Notes: generated by a model not told the origin, from the sequence alone. Shown: positions 34,397 to 43,935, numbered from the stretch's first letter. The stretch is 64,000 nucleotides of DNA from Prosthecobacter sp. SYSU 5D2 (GCF_039655865.1 NZ_JBBYXL010000016.1:51260-115259); one strand, 5' to 3'. Numbers and translations: made by a program.

Positions 34397-34867
34397 TCAT
34401 TTGTAACCGGTGATGATGGCGCAGGCGGTGTCTTTCCTTTTGCCCGCTTCTGTCTGATGTACGGTCACGACATAGACGCCCGTCTTTTTCGGCTTGAAGA
34501 AAAGCAGGAAACCCCAGCCATCCACCACGGGCTGAATCTCCCCCACCGGCTCGCCTTTGAAATCCAGGACAGAGCCGCTGATGTGGATGCCGGATTTGCG
34601 AGGAACTGCGACTCCAATGCAGTAGTCGTTTCCCTTGAAGAGCTGCATTTTAACGGCCTTGCCGATGCCCTTTTCCAGCTCGCCGGTCCAGGCCTCCGCC
34701 CGGAAGATGTAGCCGGCTTTTTCCTGGTCCCGGGCCATGGCCTGGGCGGCCGCCTCAGCATCATCCGCAGGCGCGGCAGACAAGGGAAGAAGGATGGAAG
34801 TGAAAAGACAGGTCAGCAGTACAAAAGCGGACCGGGACAGGCGGACGGAGAAAAGGGGACGGTTCAT
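34397..34867 (-). CDS. Secreted hypothetical protein, 156 aa
   Basis: This protein has an N-terminal signal (SAFVLLTCLFTSILLPLSAA) and then a beta-rich domain of about 110 residues (YCIGVAVPRKSGIHISGSVL, KKTGVYVVTVHQTEAG) reminiscent of small secreted PPC-type immunoglobulin-like folds, though I cannot assign it firmly. It is encoded 69 bases upstream of the preceding secreted protein on the same strand, so both may be co-expressed. Confidence 0.7.
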   Translation of the reverse strand: MNRPLFSVRLSRSAFVLLTCLFTSILLPLSAAPADDAEAAAQAMARDQEKAGYIFRAEAWTGELEKGIGKAVKMQLFKGNDYCIGVAVPRKSGIHISGSVLDFKGEPVGEIQPVVDGWGFLLFFKPKKTGVYVVTVHQTEAGKRKDTACAIITGYK

Positions 34868-35009
34868 GACGGGGGCACGGTAAGGGGGTCAAAAGGCAAT
34901 CTTTGCGTAACATAGGCATTGCATCAGCAAAAAGCCAAGTTTCTGTGCAACGAGATTGATTTGCCACCCCGGCACTCAGCAAAAAGCTCTGTCCCCAAGA
35001 CCCCGCATC

Positions 35010-35618
35010 ATGGCCACGCTTATATTTTACCTTGAAGATGGAACCACCCTTAATCATACCCTGGATGAAGGTGCGACGACCATCGGCAGGCATCCTGACA
35101 GTGTTGTGGTGCTCGAATTTCCATCCGTCTCAGGGCATCATGCCATCATCGAGCTGGCTGAAAACGCCTGTTATATCACGGACCTGAAATCCAGCAATGG
35201 CACGCATGTGAACGGCGTGACGATTGAGGAGGCCCAGCTCAATGATGGGGACCGCATTGGCTTTGGCGATGTGCAGGCGGTGTTTGCCGCCGGAGAGGCG
35301 CCGGCGGTGATCCATGTGCCGCCGCCGGTCCTGGATGTCCCTGTGGCCGCTCCCCCGCCGCCACCGGTAGCCAGGGCCGCCCAGCGTCCGCCAGCTCCCA
35401 AACGCAGCCCGCAGGTCCGCCGCAGCGGATACCCGGATGAAGGCGGCGGCTGTGGGACCGCCATCGTCGTCATCGGTCTTTTCATTGTGGCTCTCATCGT
35501 AGGATTGTATATGCGGCATTACAAGGAAACGGAAGGCGGCAACTTCTTCCAGGATGTGGCGGATAAAATGGGGGCCAAGATTCCCAAGATCAAGATCGAG
35601 AAAAAACCTGGCGAGTAA
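35010..35618 (+). CDS. FHA-domain membrane protein
   Basis: This 202-residue protein has an N-terminal FHA domain that binds phosphothreonine peptides. Conserved residues are present: GRHPD (26-30), SGHHAIIEL (41-49) and NGTHVNG (63-69). A Pro-rich linker follows (about 105-145), then a membrane span (IVVIGLFIVALIVGLYM) near residues 152-168 and a short basic tail. The FHA head is probably cytoplasmic. A Ser/Thr kinase at 60.4 kb could supply phosphothreonine ligands, but there is no direct link. ATG 35010 is preferred over 34956. Confidence 0.88.
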   Translation: MATLIFYLEDGTTLNHTLDEGATTIGRHPDSVVVLEFPSVSGHHAIIELAENACYITDLKSSNGTHVNGVTIEEAQLNDGDRIGFGDVQAVFAAGEAPAVIHVPPPVLDVPVAAPPPPPVARAAQRPPAPKRSPQVRRSGYPDEGGGCGTAIVVIGLFIVALIVGLYMRHYKETEGGNFFQDVADKMGAKIPKIKIEKKPGE

Positions 35619-35677
35619 TCAGGGGCTGAATTTTGGCCGGGTACGCGGCGTTAATCAGAGGTCACTTTTCACCTCTC

Positions 35678-36862
35678 ATGAACCGCCGCGCCTTTCTCTC
35701 CACCTCCCTGGCCACCACCCTGTCCCTGCACCAGGCCCGCAGTGCACCTTCGGCGCGGACACGTGTCGCCGTGATCGGCCACACAGGCCGGGGAAACTTT
35801 GGCCATGGTCTGGACTCCATGTGGCTGGACATGCCGGAAACGGAAGTCGTGGCTGTGGCGGATGCGGATGCCAAAGGCCTTGCAGGTGCCGTGAAAAAGC
35901 TGAAACTGGAAAAAGGCTATACTGACTACCGGAAAATGCTGGCGGAAGCCGGGGCGGAGATTGTGGCCATCGGCCCGCGCCACATTGATCAGCATCATGA
36001 GATGACCCTGGCTGCCATCCAGGCCGGTGCGCGTGGCATTTACATGGAAAAGCCTTTTGTGCCCACGCTTGCCCAGGCGGATGAGATCATCGCCGCCTGT
36101 GAAAAGACCGGAGCGAAGGTGGCCCTGGCTCACCGCAACCGTTACCACCCTGTGCTGCCTGCGCTGAAAAAAATGATCGCCGACGGTGCCATTGGCCAGC
36201 CCTTGGAATACCGCGTGCGCGGCAAGGAAGATGCCCGTGGCGGATCGCTGGACCTGTGGGTGCTCGGCTCCCATCTTTTCAACCTGGTTCATTACTTCGC
36301 CGGAGAGCCGCGTGCCTGCACGGCAGGCGTGTTTCAGGACGGACGGCTGATTACCCGTGCCGATGTGAAGGAGGGGGCGGAGGGCATCGGCCCCCTGGCG
36401 GGCAATGAAGTGCATGCCCGTTTTGAAATGACTGACGGCCTGCCTGCCTTCTTTGACTCCGTCCAGAATGCCGGGGTCAAAACCGCCGGATTTGGCGTTC
36501 AGATCATCGGCACAGAAGGCATCCTGGACCTGCGTATTGATGCAGAACCGCTGGCCCACTACCTGGCAGGCAGCCCCTTTGGTCCGAATGACAAACCGCG
36601 ACTTTGGCAGCCTGTCACCACCGCCGGTGTCGGTCAGAAGGAAACGGTGGAAAACATCCGCAAGCTGGTGGGCGGACACGTCGGGCCGGGGCGTGATCTC
36701 ATCGCAGCAGTCAAAGAAAACCGGGAGCCTCTGTGCAACGCCAAGGATGCACGGGTGACGCTGGAAATGACGATGGGCATCTTTGAATCCCACCGCCTGG
36801 ATGGCCGCCGTGTGGAACTGCCGCTCAAGGACCGCAGCCACCCCCTCACCCGTCTTTCCTGA
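35678..36862 (+). CDS. Exported Gfo/Idh/MocA-family oxidoreductase
   Basis: This 394-residue protein begins MNRRAFLSTSLATTLSLHQA, a Tat-like signal, then a Rossmann domain (RVAVIGHTGRGNFGHG) and the Gfo/Idh/MocA block YMEKPFVPTLAQADEI. The C-terminal domain has GGSLDLWVLGSHLFNLVHYF. Relatives act on sugars or sugar-like compounds with NAD(P), and exported forms keep the cofactor bound. The substrate is not evident. Its last 17 bases overlap the convergent hybrid kinase gene. Confidence 0.88.
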   Translation: MNRRAFLSTSLATTLSLHQARSAPSARTRVAVIGHTGRGNFGHGLDSMWLDMPETEVVAVADADAKGLAGAVKKLKLEKGYTDYRKMLAEAGAEIVAIGPRHIDQHHEMTLAAIQAGARGIYMEKPFVPTLAQADEIIAACEKTGAKVALAHRNRYHPVLPALKKMIADGAIGQPLEYRVRGKEDARGGSLDLWVLGSHLFNLVHYFAGEPRACTAGVFQDGRLITRADVKEGAEGIGPLAGNEVHARFEMTDGLPAFFDSVQNAGVKTAGFGVQIIGTEGILDLRIDAEPLAHYLAGSPFGPNDKPRLWQPVTTAGVGQKETVENIRKLVGGHVGPGRDLIAAVKENREPLCNAKDARVTLEMTMGIFESHRLDGRRVELPLKDRSHPLTRLS

Positions 36863-39800
36863 CCTCTTCTGATGCGACCATAGAGAGGTGAAGCAGGGCC
36901 TGGCGCAACTGGGCGAACTGGACGGGCTTGGTAAGGTGCACGGCAAAGCCAGACTGATGGGCGCGGTTGATGTCCTCCTCCATGCCGTAACCTGTGAGGG
37001 CGATGCCGCGCAGCCCATGCTGGGTGTGCAGAATTTTCATGAGATCCATGCCGGTGCCATCCGGCAGGCCCACATCGCTGACGACGGCGTCGAACGGGTG
37101 ATTTTCAGCGGCCTCCAGGGCCGTGGCGACACTGTCTGCCGTGATCACCTCATGACCCGCACGCTTGAGGAGACGGGCCAGCACAACGAGAGTAGGCTCA
37201 TGATCCTCCACCAACAGGAGACGCATGGCAGGCTGCGAGGATTCCTGTGACGCACCGGTTGAAGCGGTGCCAACGGTGGACAAAGCAGGCTGGGAGGGAC
37301 AGTCTGCCGCCATGGCGGGCAGCAGAATGCGGAAGACGGAGCCCTGACCCGGTCCGGCACTTTCCGCCTGGATCTGGCCCTCATGCATTTCCACCAGAGC
37401 TTTGGAGATGGAAAGGCCAAGTCCAAGTCCGCCAAAACGATGATCATTGGCCAGGCCTGCCTGCTCAAAGGGTTCAAAAATCCGTCCCAGCTTTTCATTG
37501 GCAATGCCGATGCCGGAATCAGACACTTCCAGCACAAGACGGCTGCCCTCATCCCTTGTCGAAATGCGGATGCGCCCCTGCGGAGGAGTGAATTTGACCG
37601 CATTTTTCAACAGGTTCCAAAACACCTGCTGAAGCCTGGCAGGATCGCAGTTGAGGGTGGTGTTCCGGGCGGCGAAATCTATGGACAGCTTCAGGCCTTT
37701 GGCCTGCGCCTCCTCCCGCACAATCTCCAGCGCCAGACCGATAAGCGTGTGGGCATCTGCCTCCTGGAGCCGCAGTTGCAGCTTCCCATGGGAAATGCGG
37801 GTGATGTCCAGCAGGTCATCAATCAGCCTGGCTTCCAGGGCGATGTGCCGCTGGATCATGGAGAGCGTTTCCCGCGTGGTACCGTCCAGGCTGCCGTCTT
37901 CTGAAAGGGATTCCGCCGCCATCAGCACCGGTGTCAGCGGCGTGCGCAGCTCATGGGAAAGGGCGGCTAGAAAGTCATCCTTGGCGCGGTTGGCACGCTC
38001 CGCTTCTGCACGTGCGACACGGGCGGTTTCCTCCGCGCGGACCAAGTCATCAATGTCGGTGGAGGTGCCGTACCATCGGAGAATGTGCCCGGCGTCATCC
38101 CGCAATGGCAGCGCCCTGCCGAGAAACCAGCGATAATGACCGGAGGCGCTAAGCCAGCGGTAGCGGGTTTCATAAGGCTCTCCGGTTTTGATGGAGTGCT
38201 GCCAGCGTTCCAGGCAGGCAGGCAGGTCCTCAGGATGCAGTACAGTCACCCAGCTTTCATCCAGGCCTCCGCCCTCCTGCAGGCCGGTGAAGTCATACCA
38301 GCGACGGTTAAAATAATCCACGCCGCCATTGGGACGCGCCAGCCAGACGACTTGCGGCGTCACCTCGGCAATCTGGCGGAAGCGGGTTTCGCTTTCCTCC
38401 AGTTCCCGGGTTACCCGCACGCGCTCCAGCGCCTCCCAGCAGCGGTTGGCTACATGCTGCACCAGGCCCACTTCTGCCTGGGTCCAGCGGCGGGGAGTCT
38501 TTTGGTGAACAGCCATTTTGGCCACAAACCGGCCGTCTTTATGCAAGGGCACACAGATGAGCGCCCGGATGCTGGCAGCCTCATAAACGGCCAGGTCCTC
38601 CGGTGCCGGCTGATGGTGCTCTATATCTTCGACGATGTAGGTGACATCTGCTTGCATGGAGCGGAGAACATCACTTCCAAACCGGGTGAAGAAGTAGCGT
38701 CCAAGCAGGCTGGGCACGCCATGGGTGTAGTCCCCCAGGATGTTCACCGTCTTCCCGTCCGCCTCCACCTCGGCATAGTTGCAGCGGTCCACTTTTAAAT
38801 GCTGCCCAAGCAGGCGCGCCGAGGTGTCCACAATCTCCACCGGATTGCCCAGCGGCCGCACTGCATCATCCAGAGCGACCAGGAAACGCTGGCGGGCGGT
38901 TTCCTGCATCCGGTCAGTGATGTCCACAAAAGCGCCGACACTGCCGCGCGGGCTGCCCTGTTCATCGAAAATAGGTGCCGCGTACTCCAGCAGCCTCAGG
39001 GTGCGGCCGTCTGCATGAACTAGATTGAATTCCTGGTTCCGGATATCCCTTCCCTCGCTCGCGGCAAGTTGCATGGGCAGCCGGTCACCAGGCACCTCCT
39101 GGCCCTCGTCATCCAGGATGCGGAAGTTTTGCGGGCGCTCCTCCTCCGGGGCGGTTTTGGAAGCATTCAGTTCAGGAGCAAGGCCCAGGACCTGGGCAAA
39201 AGCCCGGTTGACCCGGATGTTTTTACAATCCCGGTCCAGGGAGATGCCGATGCCGATGGGCAGCACATCCAGCAAGGTTTCCAGTTCCGCCACCCGGGAG
39301 CTGCTTTCCAGGTTCAGCCGGCTCAGTTCTTTCTCCGCGTGGCGCTTGGCCGTGATATCGGCAAAACGTACCGCCACTTGGCCACCAGCCATGCCATCGA
39401 AGGGAAAGGCATAAACATCAAACCAGCGGCCCAGAGATTCAGACACTTCCTCAAAACGGGTGGGCTGACCTGACCGCGCCACTTGGCCATAGATTTGAAA
39501 CCAGCGTTCCTCGTGATTGGGATTCAGTTCCCGCATCCTTTTTCCCACGGAATCCTTCAGACCAGAGTGCTGTTCAAAGGACTGGTTCACATCCACAAAC
39601 CGGTAGTCATAGGGGGTGCCGTTCTCATCCCAGATCATCTCAATGATGCAAAATCCCTCATCAATGGAATTGAACAGGGAACGGTAGCGCTGCTCGCTGG
39701 TCTGGAGGGCTGCGGCGATGCGTTTTTCCTCCGTCACATCCCGGAAGTAAACGGAAAGGCCGCCGCCCCTGATGGGGTAGCCACGGAGAATGAACCAGCG

Positions 39801-40112
39801 CTTCCAGTCAGTGTAATAATAATCGAATTCCACCGCCCTTTCCTCCTCTACCGCACGCCGGAATTCCCGTTCCAAAAGCGTTCCCGCAGTTGCAGGAAAC
39901 ACATCCCAGTGAGAGCGGCCAAGCATCTTTTCAGGATCACCCATGATGGGGAGGAGGATCTTCCTGGCAGCTTCATTCAGATAGATGATCCGCCAGTCAC
40001 TATCATAGGCGCAGAAAGCATCCGAGATGCTTTCCAGAATACGCGTTACTCTTTCCTCACCTTCACCAGGAAGGGGAGGAGGGGCAGGTGTATGTTGGGA
40101 AGGTGTCTCCAT
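36846..40112 (-). CDS. Hybrid sensor histidine kinase with four PAS domains and a GAF domain
   Basis: This 1088-residue soluble sensor has four PAS domains (about 20-128, 140-260, 272-400 and 573-695), a GAF domain (408-562), a HisKA domain with His720 (LSHELRTPL), an HATPase domain (N-box NLLKNAVKF at 833-841, then DSGIGIANEKLG and GGLGLGLS) and a C-terminal receiver with phospho-acceptor Asp1013 and Lys1062. The receiver implies a phosphorelay with an output partner not in the window. No transmembrane segment is present, so it likely senses internal redox, light or small-molecule cues. It overlaps the oxidoreductase gene by 17 bases tail-to-tail. Confidence 0.93.
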   Translation of the reverse strand: METPSQHTPAPPPLPGEGEERVTRILESISDAFCAYDSDWRIIYLNEAARKILLPIMGDPEKMLGRSHWDVFPATAGTLLEREFRRAVEEERAVEFDYYYTDWKRWFILRGYPIRGGGLSVYFRDVTEEKRIAAALQTSEQRYRSLFNSIDEGFCIIEMIWDENGTPYDYRFVDVNQSFEQHSGLKDSVGKRMRELNPNHEERWFQIYGQVARSGQPTRFEEVSESLGRWFDVYAFPFDGMAGGQVAVRFADITAKRHAEKELSRLNLESSSRVAELETLLDVLPIGIGISLDRDCKNIRVNRAFAQVLGLAPELNASKTAPEEERPQNFRILDDEGQEVPGDRLPMQLAASEGRDIRNQEFNLVHADGRTLRLLEYAAPIFDEQGSPRGSVGAFVDITDRMQETARQRFLVALDDAVRPLGNPVEIVDTSARLLGQHLKVDRCNYAEVEADGKTVNILGDYTHGVPSLLGRYFFTRFGSDVLRSMQADVTYIVEDIEHHQPAPEDLAVYEAASIRALICVPLHKDGRFVAKMAVHQKTPRRWTQAEVGLVQHVANRCWEALERVRVTRELEESETRFRQIAEVTPQVVWLARPNGGVDYFNRRWYDFTGLQEGGGLDESWVTVLHPEDLPACLERWQHSIKTGEPYETRYRWLSASGHYRWFLGRALPLRDDAGHILRWYGTSTDIDDLVRAEETARVARAEAERANRAKDDFLAALSHELRTPLTPVLMAAESLSEDGSLDGTTRETLSMIQRHIALEARLIDDLLDITRISHGKLQLRLQEADAHTLIGLALEIVREEAQAKGLKLSIDFAARNTTLNCDPARLQQVFWNLLKNAVKFTPPQGRIRISTRDEGSRLVLEVSDSGIGIANEKLGRIFEPFEQAGLANDHRFGGLGLGLSISKALVEMHEGQIQAESAGPGQGSVFRILLPAMAADCPSQPALSTVGTASTGASQESSQPAMRLLLVEDHEPTLVVLARLLKRAGHEVITADSVATALEAAENHPFDAVVSDVGLPDGTGMDLMKILHTQHGLRGIALTGYGMEEDINRAHQSGFAVHLTKPVQFAQLRQALLHLSMVASEEVRKDG

Positions 40113-40200
40113 GAAGAGTCCGGTTACTGTGAAGTCCCCGCTTTTTCAGTCAATCAAGGAAGTTCCAAGATCAACACGGCTCTTCAATAGCGGAACCGCT

Positions 40201-40353
40201 TTACCCTTGTCCCGTGGACGCAGCCAGGAGCGTGGAGCGGATGACCGCCTCCTCCGTCGGCACACTCGCTTCTCGGGCTCCAATGGCTGCCATGACCAGG
40301 GTAAAGGCAAGCAGAAGGCTCACCAGGAAGGGAGTGAGAAGAATGTCTTTCAT
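40201..40353 (-). CDS. Small membrane protein, 50 aa
   Basis: The frame from ATG 40353 encodes MKDILLTPFLVSLLLAFTLV, then a single hydrophobic helix and a short tail ending TLLAASTGQG. A larger in-frame upstream start (40581) would span the divergent EF-hand gene's leader and is unlikely. The function is unknown; single-span proteins of this size are easily missed by gene finders. It lies 88 bases upstream of the hybrid kinase on the same strand. Confidence 0.45.
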   Translation of the reverse strand: MKDILLTPFLVSLLLAFTLVMAAIGAREASVPTEEAVIRSTLLAASTGQG

Positions 40354-40540
40354 CAATGATTTATCGAACCCGCCCGGCAGATTGCGCCTGTCACTTTTGG
40401 CCTCTGCCGGATAAAATAAGCTACACATCCGTACTCCGCAGCGGATGCGAACCCATACGCCCAGGCCTCTGCGGAAACTCTGCCTGCCAGCTCTTCCGGC
40501 GGCCCCTGGATCAAATCTTAAACAAACCGGATTCACCATT

Positions 40541-40969
40541 ATGAAAAACAACATCATCAGGTCCCTTTGCCTTGTTGGCATGGCATTCTCCCCGCTTACC
40601 CTTCTGGCTCAGGTTCCCGCCACGCCCCCCACGGATACGACGACGACCACCACCATCACCACGGAGACACCGAGCGGCACGGCAACCTCTGTGCGCACCA
40701 GCAATGACAATGAAGCAGCGAATCAGCTTCTCAGAAATCCGGAAGAACTTTTCCGCAGGCTGGACGCCAATGCGGATGGCATTCTCAGCATGACCGAATT
40801 CCAGCGCGTCTCAGCCCTGGCTGACGGCGCCACCACGGGACGTCCAAGCGCCGCATCCATCCCCGGCACCGCTCCAGGCACGCCCATTCCATCAGCCGAT
40901 ACCCGCGTGAGCCCTGCTCCAGCCACGGGAACGGCTGCGGGCACCAATACGGGTTCACCTTCCCGATAA
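40541..40969 (+). CDS. Secreted protein with one EF-hand
   Basis: From ATG 40541 this 142-residue protein has a signal (MKNNIIRSLCLVGMAFSPLTLLAQ, 24 residues, shown in two parts: MKNNIIRSLCLVGM then AFSPLTLLAQ). A Thr-rich low-complexity stretch follows, then one EF-hand loop (DANADGILSMTEF, with Asp, Asn, Asp and Glu ligands for calcium), and a Pro/Ala/Thr/Gly-rich tail. Single EF-hands in secreted PVC proteins are common, and their function is unknown. A hairpin at 40980-41026 follows the stop. Confidence 0.7.
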   Translation: MKNNIIRSLCLVGMAFSPLTLLAQVPATPPTDTTTTTTITTETPSGTATSVRTSNDNEAANQLLRNPEELFRRLDANADGILSMTEFQRVSALADGATTGRPSAASIPGTAPGTPIPSADTRVSPAPATGTAAGTNTGSPSR

Positions 40970-40979
40970 CCTCTCATTT

Positions 40980-41026
40980 CTGTTCTGTCCCCTGCCTCAT
41001 CCTTCACGGGGTGACACAGGGAACAG
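40980..41026 (+). terminator. Hairpin after the EF-hand gene
   Basis: CTGTTC (40980-40985) pairs with GAACAG (41021-41026), and CCCTG (40990-40994) with CAGGG (41017-41021), giving an interrupted stem that overlaps by one base. No clear T-run follows, so it may act as an mRNA 3' end rather than an intrinsic terminator. Confidence 0.45.
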
Positions 41027-41041
41027 TGTTTGAATCTACCA

Positions 41042-42292
41042 TCAGTCCCGGCGCAGTTCATTGCGCAGTTGAAGAATGCCATCCCGCAGGCCGAAAAGTC
41101 CCTGCTGCCAGTTTTCCATGCGCTGCCGGTGGGCTTCTAATTCAGGGCTGGCCTGCAGATCCTGCACCGCAGCCAGAGCTTCATTCGCCCAGTTCAGGCA
41201 GCGTTTGGTGATGGCCAGCACATACCCCCGGTTATAATCATCGTCCAGATCCCGGCGGGCATGCAAGGCTCCGGCCAGCTTGCCGCTGATCTGCATGACA
41301 TTGGTGAGGTAGCGGTCCAGCGGATGGTCGCGGTCCTCGCCCCGGCTTTCATTAAGGTCTGTTCCACGGATGTCGCTCATCACCTGGGACAGGTAGTCAC
41401 GCGCTTGCTGCTGCAGCGGATGGGGCTCCAGGGCCTCCTGTTCCTCCAGCCAGTTGCTTTCTTCAGCCTCTTCGGCCGCCTCATTCATCTGTTCTGCCCA
41501 CTCACGGCGGCGCTTTTTTTCAGGGCTGTCATCATCAGAGGGCAGCACGCCTTCCTGCGCATCTGCCATGTCCTCCAGCAGGTGGTCCCAGCCCATGACA
41601 AAGGCGGTCTTCTCCTCGGAGTCGTCATCTTCACCGTACTTCTCATAGGCTTCCATGCTGGCATCCGTCAGCCGGTCGGAGGCCTTCAGCTGCTCCTCCC
41701 ATTCTTCCTCTGTCAGTTCCAGGCTGTCGCAGGCGTCTTCATTTTCAAGGTCTTCCTCATCTGCCTCTTTCGGTTCCGGGCGCTGGATGATGCCCGCCAA
41801 GAAGTCCCGCATGGCCTGCATATTGGCCAGCTTTTGCGCGCCCTCTTCATCCTCGTCCATCTCCCATTCATGCCCGGACACGGTGATCTCAAAATCTGCG
41901 CTCTCCACCACGCAGCGTCCCTGCTCAGGCGTAAACCACTCCAGATACAGGCTGTTGCGCCATTCCGTTGGCACTTCGGCGATCCTGTTTTGCTGGTAGG
42001 CCTCCTGCCACTCCTCCTCCGGTACGGTGAAGACCTTCACCTTGCGCGAGGCCGTGATGTCTCCCGCCATTCCGGTTTGAACGGCGTTCAGCTTCGCCGC
42101 CGCAGGCTGAGGCTGCGGCGTGGGATTTTTAAAGGCCACCCGTGTGCCCGCCACATCCCGCCAGGCATCTCCGTCAAGGTCCAGCACTACCGGTTCCTCG
42201 CGTCCCAGCAGCCACAGCTTTCCCCGCACACGCCCCCGCTCGGTATTGTCAATTTCACCGTGGAGGATGGCGGTATCGATGCGGTGGGCCAT
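41042..42292 (-). CDS. Large acidic protein of unknown function
   Basis: I do not recognise this 416-residue protein. The N-terminus (MAHRIDTAILHGEIDNTERG) leads into a beta-like domain of about 60 residues, and the middle is strongly acidic (EADEEDLENEDACDSLELTE, EEEWEEQL). The C-terminal 130 residues are helical and charged (DYLSQVMSDIRGTDLNE through LLNELRRD). There is no signal peptide or membrane segment. It is encoded 46 bases upstream, in its own direction, from the trans-sulfuration gene end and otherwise stands alone. Confidence 0.75.
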   Translation of the reverse strand: MAHRIDTAILHGEIDNTERGRVRGKLWLLGREEPVVLDLDGDAWRDVAGTRVAFKNPTPQPQPAAAKLNAVQTGMAGDITASRKVKVFTVPEEEWQEAYQQNRIAEVPTEWRNSLYLEWFTPEQGRCVVESADFEITVSGHEWEMDEDEEGAQKLANMQAMRDFLAGIIQRPEPKEADEEDLENEDACDSLELTEEEWEEQLKASDRLTDASMEAYEKYGEDDDSEEKTAFVMGWDHLLEDMADAQEGVLPSDDDSPEKKRRREWAEQMNEAAEEAEESNWLEEQEALEPHPLQQQARDYLSQVMSDIRGTDLNESRGEDRDHPLDRYLTNVMQISGKLAGALHARRDLDDDYNRGYVLAITKRCLNWANEALAAVQDLQASPELEAHRQRMENWQQGLFGLRDGILQLRNELRRD

Positions 42293-42337
42293 GAATGTTC
42301 GGTGCTTGAAATAAAAACAGTCTAACTAAAAGGAGGA

Positions 42338-43498
42338 TTACGCTTTCAGCGCCTGCTCGATGTCTGCCCAGAGGTCCTCAATGTGCTCGATGCCCACGGA
42401 GAAACGCACCAGGCCGTCGGTCACGCCGGCAGCTTCGCGGATGTCTTTCGGGATGGAGGCATGGGTCATCGTGGCCGGGTGGCAGACCAGGGACTCAATG
42501 CCGCCCAGGCTCTCCGCCTGGGTGAACAGACGCAGCCGGCGGATGAAGGCCAGCGCCTCATCCTGCGTGTGGCCAAAGTCCGCCAGCATCATGCCGGAGC
42601 CGCCGCTCATCTGCCTGCGCGCCAGTTCATACTGCGGGTTGGATGGCAGGAAAGGGTAGCGCACGCTTTTCACATCTGCCCGCGCTTCCAGCCGGGTGGC
42701 CAGCTCCAGGGCATTGGCACTGTGCCGCTCCATGCGGATGGCCTCCGTCTTCACACCACGCGAGGTCAGCCAGGAGTCAAACGGACTCGGCTGCAAACCC
42801 AAAGCCTTTTGGGCAAAGATCATCTTCTCCTGCCATTCGGCGGAGTTGGAGCACACCGCACCACCCAGGGCATCGGAGTGACCGTTGGTATACTTGGTCG
42901 TGCTCAGCAGGGACAGGTCCGCACCGAGATCCAGCGGCTTTTGCAGCAGGCTGGAGGCAAAGGTATTGTCCATCACCACTGTGGCGCCGACGCTATGCGC
43001 CACCTCTGAAATGGCCGCGATGTCCAGGATCTTCAGCAGCGGATTCGTGGGCGATTCCAGCCACACCAGCGCCGGTTTGATCTCGGCAATGCGCGCATGA
43101 TTGGCCGCATCCGCCAAGTCCAGATACTGGATGTCCACATTGAACTTCCGCAGCACCCGCTCAAACAAACGGTAAGTGCAGCCGTAAATGTTCTGCTCAG
43201 AGATGATCGTATCCCCTGCCTTCAGGCCAAAGGCGATGGCCGTAATGGCGGACACGCCGCTGGCGAAGACGGTGCAGTGCTGCGCGTTCTCCAGGCTGGC
43301 CAGCGTGGTCTGCAGGTTGCGGTAGTTCGGGCTGCCGCTGCGCGTATAGTCAAACCCTCCCGGATTCCCCGTCTCGTAGGTCGAGGTCATGTAGATCGGC
43401 GGAATCACCGCACCAGTCTCGCTGCGGTAATCCTGGCCGATGTGGATGGCTCGGGTTTCAAAACGTGCCTCGCTGGGCACTGTAGGGTCGTCTTTCAT
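42338..43498 (-). CDS. PLP-dependent trans-sulfuration enzyme (cystathionine gamma-synthase/lyase type)
   Basis: This 386-residue cytoplasmic enzyme belongs to the Cys/Met metabolism PLP family. The PLP lysine is Lys202 in LLSTTKYTNGHSDA. The phosphate-binding block YTRSGSPNYRNLQTTLASLE and the family signature SLGGIESLVCHPATMTH are present. Gamma-synthase and gamma-lyase activities are hard to separate by eye. The ATG at 43498 is preferred; an ATG six codons upstream also exists. The gene diverges from the small membrane protein at 43572. Confidence 0.93.
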   Translation of the reverse strand: MKDDPTVPSEARFETRAIHIGQDYRSETGAVIPPIYMTSTYETGNPGGFDYTRSGSPNYRNLQTTLASLENAQHCTVFASGVSAITAIAFGLKAGDTIISEQNIYGCTYRLFERVLRKFNVDIQYLDLADAANHARIAEIKPALVWLESPTNPLLKILDIAAISEVAHSVGATVVMDNTFASSLLQKPLDLGADLSLLSTTKYTNGHSDALGGAVCSNSAEWQEKMIFAQKALGLQPSPFDSWLTSRGVKTEAIRMERHSANALELATRLEARADVKSVRYPFLPSNPQYELARRQMSGGSGMMLADFGHTQDEALAFIRRLRLFTQAESLGGIESLVCHPATMTHASIPKDIREAAGVTDGLVRFSVGIEHIEDLWADIEQALKA

Positions 43499-43571
43499 GG
43501 TCGGGAGGCCACACAAACATGCGGCGGCCCAAGATGCAAGTTTCCAGGGCCTGCCTCTTTATAGTGAGGTC

Positions 43572-43919
43572 GTGATTCAAAAGCTCATTCATTCCATTTA
43601 TCGTCCAACGCGCCATTCCGCCTGGTGGCAGGGGCTTTTTCAGGGGCTGGTGGTCTTTTCGGCTTTCGTGGCTTGGCATACCAGTGAGCTCTGGCTGCGG
43701 ATTGCGCTGGGCGCTTTGATTCTCCACGCACTCACTCTCTTCCATAGCGGCCTGATTACGGGAAGCACCTGGATCAACAACAAAGGAAGAATCGATTTTT
43801 ACAAAAGGGACACGGCTTCGTCTTCCTACTGGATCGCGATGTCCTTTCACGGACTCGTGATCATCATCGCAGGCTATTTCCTCATGCTGAGCTTCTTTGA
43901 GCCGGGCAGCGGATCCTGA
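43572..43919 (+). CDS. Three-span membrane protein, 115 aa
   Basis: This protein is unknown to me. It starts at a GTG (43572) and has hydrophobic segments at about residues 15-32, 38-56 and 88-108 (SYWIAMSFHGLVIIIAGYFL). The upstream ATGs in frame lie inside or very near the divergent gene and give no membrane-protein-like N-terminus. The gene lies between divergent and convergent neighbours, and its function is unknown. Confidence 0.55.
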   Translation: MIQKLIHSIYRPTRHSAWWQGLFQGLVVFSAFVAWHTSELWLRIALGALILHALTLFHSGLITGSTWINNKGRIDFYKRDTASSSYWIAMSFHGLVIIIAGYFLMLSFFEPGSGS

Positions 43920-43935
43920 GCTGGGTGTGTGGGCG

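Noticed and set aside
41261..42325. 354-codon plus-strand frame opposite the acidic protein
   Set aside because: Leu/His-rich composition is the expected complement of an acidic coding sequence; no signal or domain. The minus-strand frame is longer and better composed, but both were weighed because the acidic protein itself is unrecognised.
43499..43571. SAM or other riboswitch between the trans-sulfuration gene and its divergent neighbour
   Set aside because: The divergent gap is too short for a riboswitch and shows no conserved aptamer pattern.
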